A stretch of 64,000 nt of DNA from Rufibacter latericius (lineage in GTDB: Bacteria > Bacteroidota > Bacteroidia > Cytophagales > Hymenobacteraceae): NCBI RefSeq assembly GCF_003721515.1, contig NZ_RJJD01000008.1, positions 503,666-567,665 on the forward strand. The letters are read 5' to 3'. The notes beneath the pieces were generated by a model. The model worked only from the letters and a program-made list of their open reading frames with translations, was not told the origin of the DNA and made no database searches. Within the stretch, counting starts at the first letter, position 1, and each line of letters begins with the position of its first letter. Made by a program: the position numbers and the translations under genes. Shown in pieces: positions 43,626 through 51,505 of this stretch.

Positions 43626-43767
43626 GAGAATATGTTGGGTATCAACAAACTCACGGTAAAAGGGCTTTCTTCCTGTTTTTTGGGCGTCTCTGGACGCTGA
43701 CAGTTGGAAGGGCCGCGAGTGGTCTCTGCTGCAGCCGGTACCACCCGATGTTTCACCATTAAAACAG
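43626..43767 (+). other. Structured GC-rich 5' leader of the NlpC/P60 gene
   Basis: The predicted 140-nt leader has no gene but several potential stems: GCGTC/GACGC around 43683-43697, and GTGGT/ACCAC bracketing a CTGCTGCAG core around 43718-43744. It could be a cis-regulatory RNA. I cannot match it to a known riboswitch class. Confidence 0.35.
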
Positions 43768-44409
43768 ATGATGAAAAGTTACATTCTGTCTGCACTAGCC
43801 TTAGGCTCTGCGTTTCTGTCCTTCTTCTATGAAGTACAACCTTCTTCAGCCACCACCTATTCTGAAGAATCTCTTGTGATCACCCCTACTGAACAGCTTC
43901 AGGAATGGGCTCTGGAACACAACAATTTCAGCTCCTCTGACCCAGTCAGTGCCGCAGCAAGAGAGAAAAGCCTTTCTTACAAAGACTCTCTCTTCTACAA
44001 CTACTACTCCCAGTCTTTGGGCCTCCATCTGGACTACGATGAAGACAAAGCATTACTGGAAACCGTATCTGAATGGATCGGGACTCCTTACCGCTCCGGC
44101 GGAAACACCCAACGCGGCACCGACTGCTCTGGGTTTGTGAGCAAAGTCTACAAACAAGTGTACGGCATCAATCTCACCCACAGCTCCCGCTCCATGTTCC
44201 ACCAAGTGAACAGAGTCTCTAAAAACGCCCTGGAAACCGGCGACCTGGTTTTCTTCCGCCGCGGCCCCGGCCAACCCATCTACCACGTAGGCATTTACTT
44301 AGAAGACGGAAAATTCATCCATGCTGCCTCCAAAGGCGGAGTGATGATCAACTCCCTGATGTCGCCTTACTATAAGAAGAACTTTTACGCAGCCGGCAGA
44401 GCCCTGTAA
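43768..44409 (+). CDS. NlpC/P60 (C40) family cell-wall peptidase
   Basis: A 213-residue secreted protein; ATGs at 43768 and 43771 are both possible. Signal peptide about 1-28, then a linker, then the C40 domain: catalytic Cys120 in GGNTQRGTDCSGFV, the His in YHVGIYLEDG (near 174) and the third polar residue in FIHAASKGG (near 187). It probably cleaves gamma-D-Glu-diaminopimelate bonds in peptidoglycan. Full-length, with its own promoter, structured leader and terminator. Confidence 0.9.
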   Translation: MMKSYILSALALGSAFLSFFYEVQPSSATTYSEESLVITPTEQLQEWALEHNNFSSSDPVSAAAREKSLSYKDSLFYNYYSQSLGLHLDYDEDKALLETVSEWIGTPYRSGGNTQRGTDCSGFVSKVYKQVYGINLTHSSRSMFHQVNRVSKNALETGDLVFFRRGPGQPIYHVGIYLEDGKFIHAASKGGVMINSLMSPYYKKNFYAAGRAL

Positions 44410-44431
44410 CCCTCCGCTGCTTTTCGTTTTC

Positions 44432-44467
44432 AAAACGCCTGCTCCTGATCTTGGGGGCAGGCGTTTT
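44432..44467 (+). terminator. Terminator of the NlpC/P60 gene
   Basis: Perfect 11-bp stem AAAACGCCTGC with its complement at 44457-44467 and a T tract. Confidence 0.85.
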
Positions 44468-44479
44468 CTTTTGTTTTCT

Positions 44480-44515
44480 GTTTCAGGGCTGATTTAAGGA
44501 AAACCCGCTGAAAAC
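44480..44515. repeat. 36-nt palindromic element (Pal36)
   Basis: Left arm GTTTCAGGGCTGATTTAAGG, right arm ending GCTGAAAAC; 12 bp after a terminator. Confidence 0.7.
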
Positions 44516-44693
44516 TCCTGAAATTACCGCAGCCGCTACTAACTATTTATGGCGAAGCGAGTATAAAATATGTTACAGACCAGTACCTTCGGGAGGGTAG
44601 CCAATCTTTCTGTTCCCCGGTTATTTTTGTTACTTCGCCTCGGGCGCGGAAGCGTACTGGTTTTTCGGCCTGCAATTTTAACGTCAACTCTAT

Positions 44694-45572
44694 ATGGAAA
44701 ACGAAACCTTCAATAACAAGAACGCGCATGAATCGTCGTTCTTCAAGCGATTCCTCCACAAAGCCGAGGACTACGTGCGGCAACCCCTGCGTATCAAGCA
44801 GCTCCTGAACGATGCCTACCAGAAAGCGAGCGAGAAAAAAGACTTTGGGACCATTGCCGCCGAGGTAGTGGAAAGTCTTTCTACCCTCACCCGCATGATC
44901 AAGGCCTCGGTTTCTGGGGAGTACCACGGAATTCCAAAGAACACAGTGATCATGGGGGTAGCGGTACTCATCTATTTCCTGTCGCCCATTGACATGGTTC
45001 CTGACTGGATTCCGGTGATCGGGTTGCTGGACGATGTAAGTTTGCTGGCCTGGTTCATGACCAGCATCAAAACCGAGATGGACAAATTCCACGCTTGGGA
45101 GGGCACCCAACCCGGTAGAACTGCCAGCACTGACACTGGAGTAATGGCTACCTCGTCTGCAAACGTTGATACCTCGGCCCACACGCCTAAGTATGAAAAC
45201 GAGGCTGCCGGTCAATATGGTGATAGCCGTACCATGGCTCCTTCTTCCAGCGGCGTAGGTTCCTCTGGCTCTCAGCAGAACCCCACTTACGGAGAAGCAA
45301 ACAGAGCCCTCGGCAACAATCCTTCGGGTTCACAAGGCTCTACCGGCGGAATCATCCCTACCCAAAACGACATTCCGGTAACCAGCTACCACTCCGTGGA
45401 AGGCACCCCTATCCAGGAAATCGACCCAACTGCTACCCATGACGCCGCCCCTACTGACCATGGCGTACCTACCGGTTACGGGGAGCCCAACGTACGGGCC
45501 TCTACCACCGACAGCACCCGTGTGCCTAGCAGCAACAGCTATGACATGGACCACGGCGGAAACGTGCGGTAG
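44694..45572 (+). CDS. YkvA (DUF1232) domain membrane protein with low-complexity tail
   Basis: A 292-residue protein. Residues about 75-125 form the DUF1232 domain with IYFLSPIDMVPDWIPVIGLLDDV, typical of YkvA proteins and probably membrane-associated. The C-terminal 150 residues are polar and rich in Ser, Thr, Gly and Pro, with no recognised domain. The N-terminal part (AEDYVRQPLRIKQLLNDAY) is helical and charged. The function is unknown. Confidence 0.82.
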   Translation: MENETFNNKNAHESSFFKRFLHKAEDYVRQPLRIKQLLNDAYQKASEKKDFGTIAAEVVESLSTLTRMIKASVSGEYHGIPKNTVIMGVAVLIYFLSPIDMVPDWIPVIGLLDDVSLLAWFMTSIKTEMDKFHAWEGTQPGRTASTDTGVMATSSANVDTSAHTPKYENEAAGQYGDSRTMAPSSSGVGSSGSQQNPTYGEANRALGNNPSGSQGSTGGIIPTQNDIPVTSYHSVEGTPIQEIDPTATHDAAPTDHGVPTGYGEPNVRASTTDSTRVPSSNSYDMDHGGNVR

Positions 45573-45576
45573 ATTT

Positions 45577-45620
45577 GATTGAGAGATTGAATGATTGAGA
45601 GATTGAATGATTGAGAGAAT
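45577..45620. repeat. Tandem repeat of a 16-bp unit
   Basis: GATTGAGAGATTGAAT occurs at 45577-45592 and 45593-45608, with a partial third copy to 45620, just after the YkvA gene stop. Confidence 0.8.
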
Positions 45621-45657
45621 GTAAAATTATCTCATACCAAACTTTTCATAAAGCCTT

Positions 45658-45690
45658 TAAAAAAGACGTCTCTTGCGAGGCGTCTTTTTT
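45658..45690 (+). terminator. Terminator between the YkvA and YgjP-type genes
   Basis: AAAGACG/CGTCTTT outer stem, CTC/GAG inner, followed by T7. Confidence 0.8.
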
Positions 45691-45748
45691 TGTTTCTGGC
45701 TTTGCAGGAGCCTTGATATTGAATAATGCAAAATAGCCTGGCAGGCTG

Positions 45749-45756
45749 TATCTTTG
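45749..45756 (+). promoter_or_regulatory. -7 promoter element of the YgjP-type gene
   Basis: TATCTTTG matches TAnnTTTG exactly and ends 8 bp before the ATG at 45765, giving a very short leader. This excludes the more upstream ATG at 45726. Confidence 0.5.
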
Positions 45757-45764
45757 CAGGAGAT

Positions 45765-46517
45765 ATGGAGAGGAAGAAAAGCAGCCCAGCCCTACCCGCG
45801 GGGATTCTGGAGAAGGAGATAGATACCATCGGTCTGGTACAGTTCGTGCCCAGCGCAACCGCCAAATACGTTAGAATAAGCATTAAGCCCGGCAAAGGCG
45901 TGCGGGTCACCTTACCCAAACGGGCTACCCTAGCCCAAGCCGAAGCCTTTGTCCAGGAAAAGGCCCCCTGGATCAGAAAGCACCTCTCTGCCCAGCAACA
46001 GGAGCAACACCAACAAACGCTATTCTCGCCGGATGTTGAGTTTAAGACCCGTTTTCACCAATTGCTGCTATTACAGCACCCGTTGCCGCACTGCAAAAGC
46101 CGCATCAAAGATGGCGTGCTGTATGTCTGGTACCCCGAACTGGTAACCTGGCAACACCCAGATGTGCAGGATTACATCCGGAATGCCGTGGAATACACCT
46201 TACGCCAGGAAGCCAAACGGTTTCTGCCTCAGCGCGTGGCCCATTTTGCCCGTCAGTTTGGTTTCTCGTACCAGCAGGTGACCATCAAGAATGCCAAAAC
46301 CCGCTGGGGAAGCTGCTCTCACACCAACAACATCAACCTAAACCTCCACCTCATGCGCCTGCCCGAACACCTCTGCGATTACGTGATCCTCCACGAGCTG
46401 GCCCATACCGTAGAAAAGAACCACGGCCCCCGCTTCTGGGCCCTGCTAGACAAAATCAGCGGCGACGCCCGCGGCCTAGACAAGCAGATGAAAAAGTACC
46501 GCCTTCAGGTTTATTAA
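45765..46517 (+). CDS. M48-type metallopeptidase (YgjP/DUF45 family)
   Basis: A 250-residue protein. The start at 45765 (MERKKSSPALPAG) is chosen because a -7 element lies upstream of it and downstream of the alternative ATG. The zinc motif is VILHELAHTVEKNHGPRFW with HExxH and a third His, and the family mark WGSCSHTNNINLNLHLMRLP precedes it. YgjP proteins are thought to act on RNA-modification or restriction-related substrates, but this is unproven. No signal peptide, so cytosolic. Monocistronic. Confidence 0.87.
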   Translation: MERKKSSPALPAGILEKEIDTIGLVQFVPSATAKYVRISIKPGKGVRVTLPKRATLAQAEAFVQEKAPWIRKHLSAQQQEQHQQTLFSPDVEFKTRFHQLLLLQHPLPHCKSRIKDGVLYVWYPELVTWQHPDVQDYIRNAVEYTLRQEAKRFLPQRVAHFARQFGFSYQQVTIKNAKTRWGSCSHTNNINLNLHLMRLPEHLCDYVILHELAHTVEKNHGPRFWALLDKISGDARGLDKQMKKYRLQVY

Positions 46518-46559
46518 AGGAGTTCTGAGTCTTGAGTCCTGAGTGGCCAGAGCCCTGTA

Positions 46560-46595
46560 GTTTTTGCCTGCTTTTCTGAAACCAACTTTAAAAAC
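46560..46595. repeat. 36-nt palindromic element (Pal36)
   Basis: Degenerate copy, GTTTTTGCCTGCTTTTC left and ACTTTAAAAAC right, after the YgjP-type gene. Confidence 0.6.
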
Positions 46596-46674
46596 GGTTT
46601 TAGGCACAAGGGAAAACACTTTTACGCGCAGCGAAGGAAGGAGTAGCAACAGTTCAAAAAGAATCACCTTAACC

Positions 46675-46726
46675 TGCGTCAGGTCGTGCCGAAGGCTTAC
46701 GTGAGGCCGAGACACGCCCTGACGCA
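46675..46726. repeat. Long imperfect hairpin
   Basis: TGCGTCAGG pairs with CCTGACGCA, and CGTG with CACG, around a 24-nt loop that itself holds a short AGGC/GCC pairing. Possible structured RNA or repeat element. Confidence 0.6.
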
Positions 46727-46856
46727 AGCAATACCTGTTCAAATGGTAGTGCCCTACGTGAACTATGGAACAGAGGACTTCAGCCAGGTGGTACTCTCAA
46801 GAGAAGAAAAGACTGTCTGAGCGTCAGCGAGTTTCTTTTCTTCTTGATTCTTTTGG

Positions 46857-46884
46857 TTACTTTTCTCATCAAGGAGAAAAGTGA
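46857..46884. repeat. Hairpin TTACTTTTCTC/GAGAAAAGTGA
   Basis: 11-bp stem with one G-T pair and a 6-nt loop, in a region that looks like a dispersed element. Confidence 0.6.
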
Positions 46885-46907
46885 CAAACCCCAGCAGGAA
46901 GCAACTC

Positions 46908-47005
46908 CAGCCCCGAGGCTTGGTAAGGAAGACAGTAGGAAGTAAAGGCTTTGAAAAAATCAGCAGAAGAAGTCATCCCCCTACCCCCTTCAAAGGGGGA
47001 CACGC
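46908..47005. repeat. Dispersed repeat related to the left window edge
   Basis: Shares the GAGGCTTGGTAAG and GTAAAGGCT blocks and the AATCAGCAGAAGAAGTCATC and CCTTCAAAGGGGG blocks with 20-50 and 271-330. The two blocks are closer together here than at the left end. Confidence 0.65.
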
Positions 47006-47169
47006 GCTTAGCAAGCAGTTTTAACCCTTAAGTAAAAACACCAGCCACGGCGTTCACAACAGACAATGCAGCCATTCAAAACTTAGCGGAAGCAACAACA
47101 CCTTTAAATTCTTTCTTCTATTCCTAATCCCTACCCGTACCTTTACCAAAATAACCATCCCTCTTTTCC

Positions 47170-47994
47170 ATGACCATCCGCGCCATTTGCACCGATATTG
47201 ACGGCACGCTACTGAACAAAGACCGCGAGCTTTCCCAAAGAACCATTGACACCATCCAACGCTTAGATAAAAACCTTCCGTTTATCATGGCATCGGCCCG
47301 TATGCCGAGCGCGGTGCGCCATCTGCAGGAACAACTGGGTATTCTGCACCACCCTATGATCTGTTTCAACGGCGGTTACGTGCTGTTGTATGATGATTCA
47401 ACCCAGGAACCACGGGTAATGGACACCGTGCAGATTCCTGCCTCCGTTTGCCTGGAGATTGCAGAGTTGGCACAAGGCACCAGCATCAACGTGAGTTTGT
47501 ACCAGAACGATGACTGGCACGCGCCGCAGGTAGACCAGTGGACCGAGCGGGAAATCAGGCACACCAAAGTGGAACCTACCATTTCTCCCATCAAGGACGT
47601 ACTGCAGGAGTGGCAAGAAACTTCTACCGGGGCGCATAAGGTCATGTGCATGGGCGACGCAGAGGAGATCCAGAAGTTGTGGGAAGCCCTGAACCCCAGA
47701 TTCGGCGGACAGTTGCACATCTACCGCTCCAACGACCGGTACCTGGAGATCGCCCCGAAGACTATTTCCAAGGCTACCGCTTTGGAGCTGCTTTTGAAAA
47801 ACCATTATGAATTCGGGATGGAATCGGTGATGGCATTCGGGGACAATTACAACGATGTGGAGATGCTGGGAGCCGTGGGACTCGGGATTGCCGTAGGAAA
47901 CGCCCGTGACGAAGCCAAAGCCGCCGCGAAGGAAGTGACCGCGCCCAGCATTGAAGACGGGGTTGCCATCGCCATTGAGAAGCATTGCTTATAA
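47170..47994 (+). CDS. Cof-type HAD-IIB phosphatase
   Basis: A 274-residue cytosolic phosphatase. Motif I is CTDIDGTLLNKDRELS (near residues 7-22), motif II is ASARMPSAV (near 41), motif III Lys is in KATALELLL, and motif IV is AFGDNYNDVEML. Cof proteins dephosphorylate sugar phosphates, pyridoxal phosphate and similar compounds; the substrate is not known. Standard length. Monocistronic, with a 652-bp upstream gap. Confidence 0.93.
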   Translation: MTIRAICTDIDGTLLNKDRELSQRTIDTIQRLDKNLPFIMASARMPSAVRHLQEQLGILHHPMICFNGGYVLLYDDSTQEPRVMDTVQIPASVCLEIAELAQGTSINVSLYQNDDWHAPQVDQWTEREIRHTKVEPTISPIKDVLQEWQETSTGAHKVMCMGDAEEIQKLWEALNPRFGGQLHIYRSNDRYLEIAPKTISKATALELLLKNHYEFGMESVMAFGDNYNDVEMLGAVGLGIAVGNARDEAKAAAKEVTAPSIEDGVAIAIEKHCL

Positions 47995-48078
47995 CAGCCT
48001 TACTTTTCTGAAGGAAATCGGACCCGCCTACTTCTCTGCCCAGGTTTGCGTATATAGCACTTCACCCAAAGAACCTTC

Positions 48079-48933
48079 ATGAGAAGCATCAAGAAAATCC
48101 ATAAAGCCGAGTATTCGCCCATCGCGGATCTTGTCACGTATTCGCCATTACCGTCGCGCAGCCTGCAGCAGATTGACCCGTTTTTGTTTCTGAACCACCA
48201 CGGGCACCAGGTCTACAAACCCAATAACCGAGGGCTTCCGTTCGGACCGCATCCGCATAGGGGCATGGAAACCGTCACGTTCATTCTGGAGGGCGACATC
48301 ATGCACAAAGACTCCGGCGGACATGAGAGTGTGATCACGGCGGGCGGGGTGCAGTGGATGACGGCAGGCCGGGGTTTGATTCACGCCGAGGTTTCTTCTT
48401 CTGAGTTCAAAAGAACCGGCGGACCTTTAGAGATTCTGCAACTGTGGGTGAACCTGCCGGCTAAACTGAAAATGACCGAGCCTCGGTACGAAGGTCTCCA
48501 AAAAGAAAGCATTCCGTCTTTTACCCTGGACGATGGCAACGTGACTGTGAACCTGGTTTCCGGAACTTGGGACGGCCATACCGGTGCATTTGAGACTTTG
48601 TCAGACATCGTGCTCAGCACCATGTATTTCAAGGCCGGCGGAAAACTGGCGACGCAGGTACCCGCCGAGCGGAACATTTTCTTCTACCTCATCAAAGGCA
48701 CTTTGACGGTCAATGGACAGCAGGTGCCCGCCAGAAACCTGGTAGAGTTTCATAACGACGCATCAGAACTGGAAGTGGAAGCCACCGAGGACAGCGTCCT
48801 CTTATTTGGCCACGCGGTTCCGTTCAACGAGCCGGTGGTGGCGCAGGGCCCTTTTGTGATGAACACCCAGGCTGAGATCCACCAGGCGTATGCAGATTAT
48901 CAGCAAGGCAAATTCGGTTCCTGGAACCATTGA
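48079..48933 (+). CDS. Pirin family protein
   Basis: A 284-residue double-cupin protein. The iron-binding motif of pirin is GPHPHRGMETVTFILEG (near 56-72) with two His, and the further ligands His and Glu lie in RGLIHAEVSSS (near 98-108). Bacterial pirins have quercetinase or regulatory roles. The second cupin follows in residues 170-250. The full length fits the family. Confidence 0.93.
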   Translation: MRSIKKIHKAEYSPIADLVTYSPLPSRSLQQIDPFLFLNHHGHQVYKPNNRGLPFGPHPHRGMETVTFILEGDIMHKDSGGHESVITAGGVQWMTAGRGLIHAEVSSSEFKRTGGPLEILQLWVNLPAKLKMTEPRYEGLQKESIPSFTLDDGNVTVNLVSGTWDGHTGAFETLSDIVLSTMYFKAGGKLATQVPAERNIFFYLIKGTLTVNGQQVPARNLVEFHNDASELEVEATEDSVLLFGHAVPFNEPVVAQGPFVMNTQAEIHQAYADYQQGKFGSWNH

Positions 48934-48942
48934 TTATCTCAA

Positions 48943-49004
48943 AAGCAGCATTCCCGCTTTAGGCCCGTTTACAGGAAAACGGCTCTAAAGCGGGAATGCT
49001 GTTT
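48943..49004. terminator. Terminator with embedded Pal36
   Basis: A 16-bp perfect stem AGCATTCCCGCTTTAG (48947-48962) with its complement (48985-49000), extended by four more pairs, encloses the 36-nt element at 48956-48991. It separates convergent pirin and bestrophin genes. Confidence 0.88.
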
Positions 49005-49028
49005 CTATCGGTCTCCTAAATGAGGAAA

Positions 49029-49949
49029 TCAGTCCAGGATAAACTTCTTCTTCGGGATTAAGGCGGGGGGAACGGGTTCGCCGGCCATTTCCAGCAGGGA
49101 GGCTTCTATGGTCTGGCTGATGGTGTTCAGGGCAAGGTCATTGGGCTCCAGGCCGAAGGGCTCTTCGATCTCGGTCACAATGGAGTCCAGGGCCATGAAG
49201 GTGTAGCCTACAAACACCACAATCAAAGGCGTCATCCACCCGATGTTATCCACCAACCCGAACGGCAACAGGAAGCAATACAGGTACACGGTGCGGTGCA
49301 GCAACACGTTGTAAGTATACGGGATGGGCGTGCTGGCAATGCGTTCACAGCCTCCCACAATATTAGAGAGTTGGTTCAGGTTGTGGTCAAAGGCCGCCTG
49401 GGTGATGGAATCTATTCGGCTGGCCTCTTTGCTGGCCTGCACCCAATTGCTTAATTCCAAAAGTAGCAGAATGGGCTTGAATTGGGCTTTGGCTAATCTT
49501 TGGGTTAACTCCTGCGGCAACAGGCGCTGAAAATCTGCCTCGGGATCTGTTTTGCGCAGTTGGTGCTTGAGCGCGTAGGCGAAGGCGATGAGCAGGCGCA
49601 CAAACGAAAGGGCTTCGGGCGAAGAAGCCGCATAGCCAGACATGGTAAGGGCCTGCCGGGTGAGCGAGCGGGTATCAATGAGGAGTGCTCCCCAGAGTTT
49701 GCGGCCTTCCCAGAAGCGTTCGTAGCTGGCGTTGTTCCGGAAACCCAGGAAAATAGCCAAGGCAACCCCAAGCAAGGTAAACGCCGCCGGGTTCAGCGGA
49801 ACCTTGTAGTCAAACATCCTCCCCTTGAAAAACACCACTGCCGCAGAAAGCAACAGCAGCACGCCCAGCCGCGGCAGAATGTCTGGCAGCACAGAACCCT
49901 TCCAGACGAAGAGCATTCTGAGCCAATTTTCTCTTTCTCTTATAATCAT
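49029..49949 (-). CDS. Bestrophin family membrane protein
   Basis: A 306-residue protein; the ATG at 49949 (MIIRERENW) is preferred because an upstream start would add a non-conserved stretch read from a non-ATG codon. It shows the bestrophin/UPF0187 features: LLGVALAIFLGFRNNASYERFWEGRKLW (conserved near residues 57-85), several membrane helices and the C-terminal PLIVVFVGYTFMALDSIVTEIEEPFG. Bacterial bestrophins form pentameric ion channels. The ion selectivity is unknown. Confidence 0.92.
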   Translation of the reverse strand: MIIRERENWLRMLFVWKGSVLPDILPRLGVLLLLSAAVVFFKGRMFDYKVPLNPAAFTLLGVALAIFLGFRNNASYERFWEGRKLWGALLIDTRSLTRQALTMSGYAASSPEALSFVRLLIAFAYALKHQLRKTDPEADFQRLLPQELTQRLAKAQFKPILLLLELSNWVQASKEASRIDSITQAAFDHNLNQLSNIVGGCERIASTPIPYTYNVLLHRTVYLYCFLLPFGLVDNIGWMTPLIVVFVGYTFMALDSIVTEIEEPFGLEPNDLALNTISQTIEASLLEMAGEPVPPALIPKKKFILD

Positions 49950-50103
49950 GATTCCCGTGGTGCTTTCCCTACTGGCCAGCGTTTGCGCCCGCAAAGGTAC
50001 AAGTACGGGTGACAAATTTCACCCATTGATTTCTCTCCTTGGTTACTGCCTGCTTTCTGTTTTCACCCCTCTTTTACGGAATCGGCCCGAAAACCCCTCT
50101 CCC

Positions 50104-50139
50104 GTTTGAAGGCTGATTTCTTTAAAACACCCCTAAAGC
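50104..50139. repeat. 36-nt palindromic element (Pal36)
   Basis: GTTTGAAGGCTGATTTC left, CCCCTAAAGC right; its right end overlaps the next terminator stem. Confidence 0.7.
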
Positions 50140-50180
50140 AGGCGGGCCCGATGTAAAACTACATCGGGCCCGCCTGCTTT
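50135..50180 (-). terminator. Terminator of the coiled-coil secreted protein gene
   Basis: Perfect 21-bp stem AAAGCAGGCGGGCCCGATG.. with its complement, loop AAAC, 15 bp beyond the gene's stop codon. Confidence 0.88.
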
Positions 50181-50195
50181 ATTTCTGCTAACCAG

Positions 50196-50954
50196 CTAAT
50201 CAATCTTATCCATCTTGGCTTTCACAATCTCCACGGCATGGCGCATGCTTTCGATTTCCTTCTTGTTGGCCGCCTGCAGCTTTAGGTTCGCTTCTGCTTC
50301 TTTGTTTAGTTGCTCCAGTTCCTTTGCGTTGGCTGCCAGGGCGGCTTCCAATTCTTGTTTCTTCTGCTGGTTCTTGGAGATTCTGGTTTGTATTTCGTTC
50401 GCTTCCCGCACTACCAGGTCGGCTTTGGCCTGGGTGTTCACCACTACTTTCTCGGCATCAGTGATCTGCAGTTGCACGTCTTGTTTGTAGAGGTTTCGGG
50501 CAAACTGCTGCAGAAACGCGGCGCTGCGGGCCCATTCCGCGGGAGTTACTTTCTTGTTCAGGTAGGCGTTGCCCATGTCCAGCGACCACCACAACAGGGT
50601 GCCTTTGGGCGTGGCCTCCACTTTGGAAATGATGCGCAGTGCGTTCCCGCTGATGGTGTCAATTTTGCCTTTTTCCACTGTATAGATGCCTTTGCCGGCC
50701 TGGGCTTTGGCCGTGGGCAGCATGGACGGCCCTTTCACCACACCACCGGACTTTTCCTTGAGGTAGATGGGCCACGCTTTCTCCACCACCTTGCTGTCCA
50801 GCTGAATCATCAGGCGCTGCCCTTTTCGGCTGACGCCGTTTATTTCCATATCGGTTTCCTCTACCGTAGCGCGTTGCGCCAAGGCCGAAGTTGCCATTCC
50901 CCAAAACATCAGCAGCCAAGCTACTGCCACTACCCGCGTACGTGTGCCTTTCAT
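50196..50954 (-). CDS. Secreted coiled-coil protein of unknown function
   Basis: A 252-residue protein with a signal peptide (residues 1-26, ending ALAQ), a central part with a hydrophobic core, and a C-terminal coiled coil of about 90 residues rich in Gln, Glu, Lys and Ala with heptad-like spacing (KKQELEAALAANAKELEQL). The family is not recognised. Probably periplasmic or envelope-linked. Monocistronic with its own terminator. Confidence 0.8.
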   Translation of the reverse strand: MKGTRTRVVAVAWLLMFWGMATSALAQRATVEETDMEINGVSRKGQRLMIQLDSKVVEKAWPIYLKEKSGGVVKGPSMLPTAKAQAGKGIYTVEKGKIDTISGNALRIISKVEATPKGTLLWWSLDMGNAYLNKKVTPAEWARSAAFLQQFARNLYKQDVQLQITDAEKVVVNTQAKADLVVREANEIQTRISKNQQKKQELEAALAANAKELEQLNKEAEANLKLQAANKKEIESMRHAVEIVKAKMDKID

Positions 50955-51097
50955 GTGTACTTCTTAAAAGTTATAAGCCGCAAATTTAGCGCTTTTCTAA
51001 GCAGCCACTCTTTCCTTCAGGCAAATTTATAGGGACCTCGTATAGTAGTAAAACTGTAAATGAAAACTAAATTGCCCCAACTCCTGTTTTCTGCCTT

Positions 51098-51505
51098 ATG
51101 AATGTGACCGTCTGCCGAAAAGAGAATTTCAATGCTGCCCACCGGCTCTACAATCCCGCCTGGACCGATGAACAGAACCAAAACGTCTTTGGGCTGTGCA
51201 ACAACCCCAATTTCCATGGGCACAACTATGACCTTATTGTGAAGCTCACAGGCCCCATTGACCAAGACACCGGCTATGTCTATGACATGAAAAAGCTGAG
51301 CCTTCTTATAAAAGCAGAAATTTTAAATAAATTTGACCACAAAAACCTGAATTTGGACACCCAGGAGTTTCAGCAACTAAATCCCACCGCCGAAAATATC
51401 GCCGTAGTGATCTGGCAGCGTTTACGCCCCCACCTTCCAGAGAACCTTGCGTTGTCCATCACTTTATTTGAAACCGAAAGAAACTTTGTTGAATACCATG
51501 GATAG
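51098..51505 (+). CDS. 6-pyruvoyl-tetrahydropterin synthase family protein
   Basis: A 135-residue PTPS/QueD-fold enzyme. Zinc ligands are His15 in NAAHRLY and His40 and His42 in CNNPNFHGHNY, with the catalytic Cys34 in the same segment. That segment closely follows the eukaryotic PTPS form CNNPNxHGHNY, while QueD enzymes usually have CxxxHGH. Its gene overlaps folE by 8 nt, so the two enzymes should act in sequence, GTP to dihydroneopterin triphosphate to 6-pyruvoyl-tetrahydropterin. A queuosine role remains possible. Confidence 0.9.
   Translation: MNVTVCRKENFNAAHRLYNPAWTDEQNQNVFGLCNNPNFHGHNYDLIVKLTGPIDQDTGYVYDMKKLSLLIKAEILNKFDHKNLNLDTQEFQQLNPTAENIAVVIWQRLRPHLPENLALSITLFETERNFVEYHG

Larger units (their letters stand above)
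46518..47169. other. 650-bp intergenic region with repeats and strong hairpins
   Basis: No gene is supported. It holds a Pal36 copy, two hairpins listed separately, and material shared with the left end of the window. The density of inverted and dispersed repeats suggests accumulated non-coding elements. Confidence 0.65.

Noticed and set aside
45577-45620. Possible CRISPR-like array from the 16-bp tandem repeats
   Set aside because: The units are adjacent without spacers and only two and a half copies exist; no cas genes are present.
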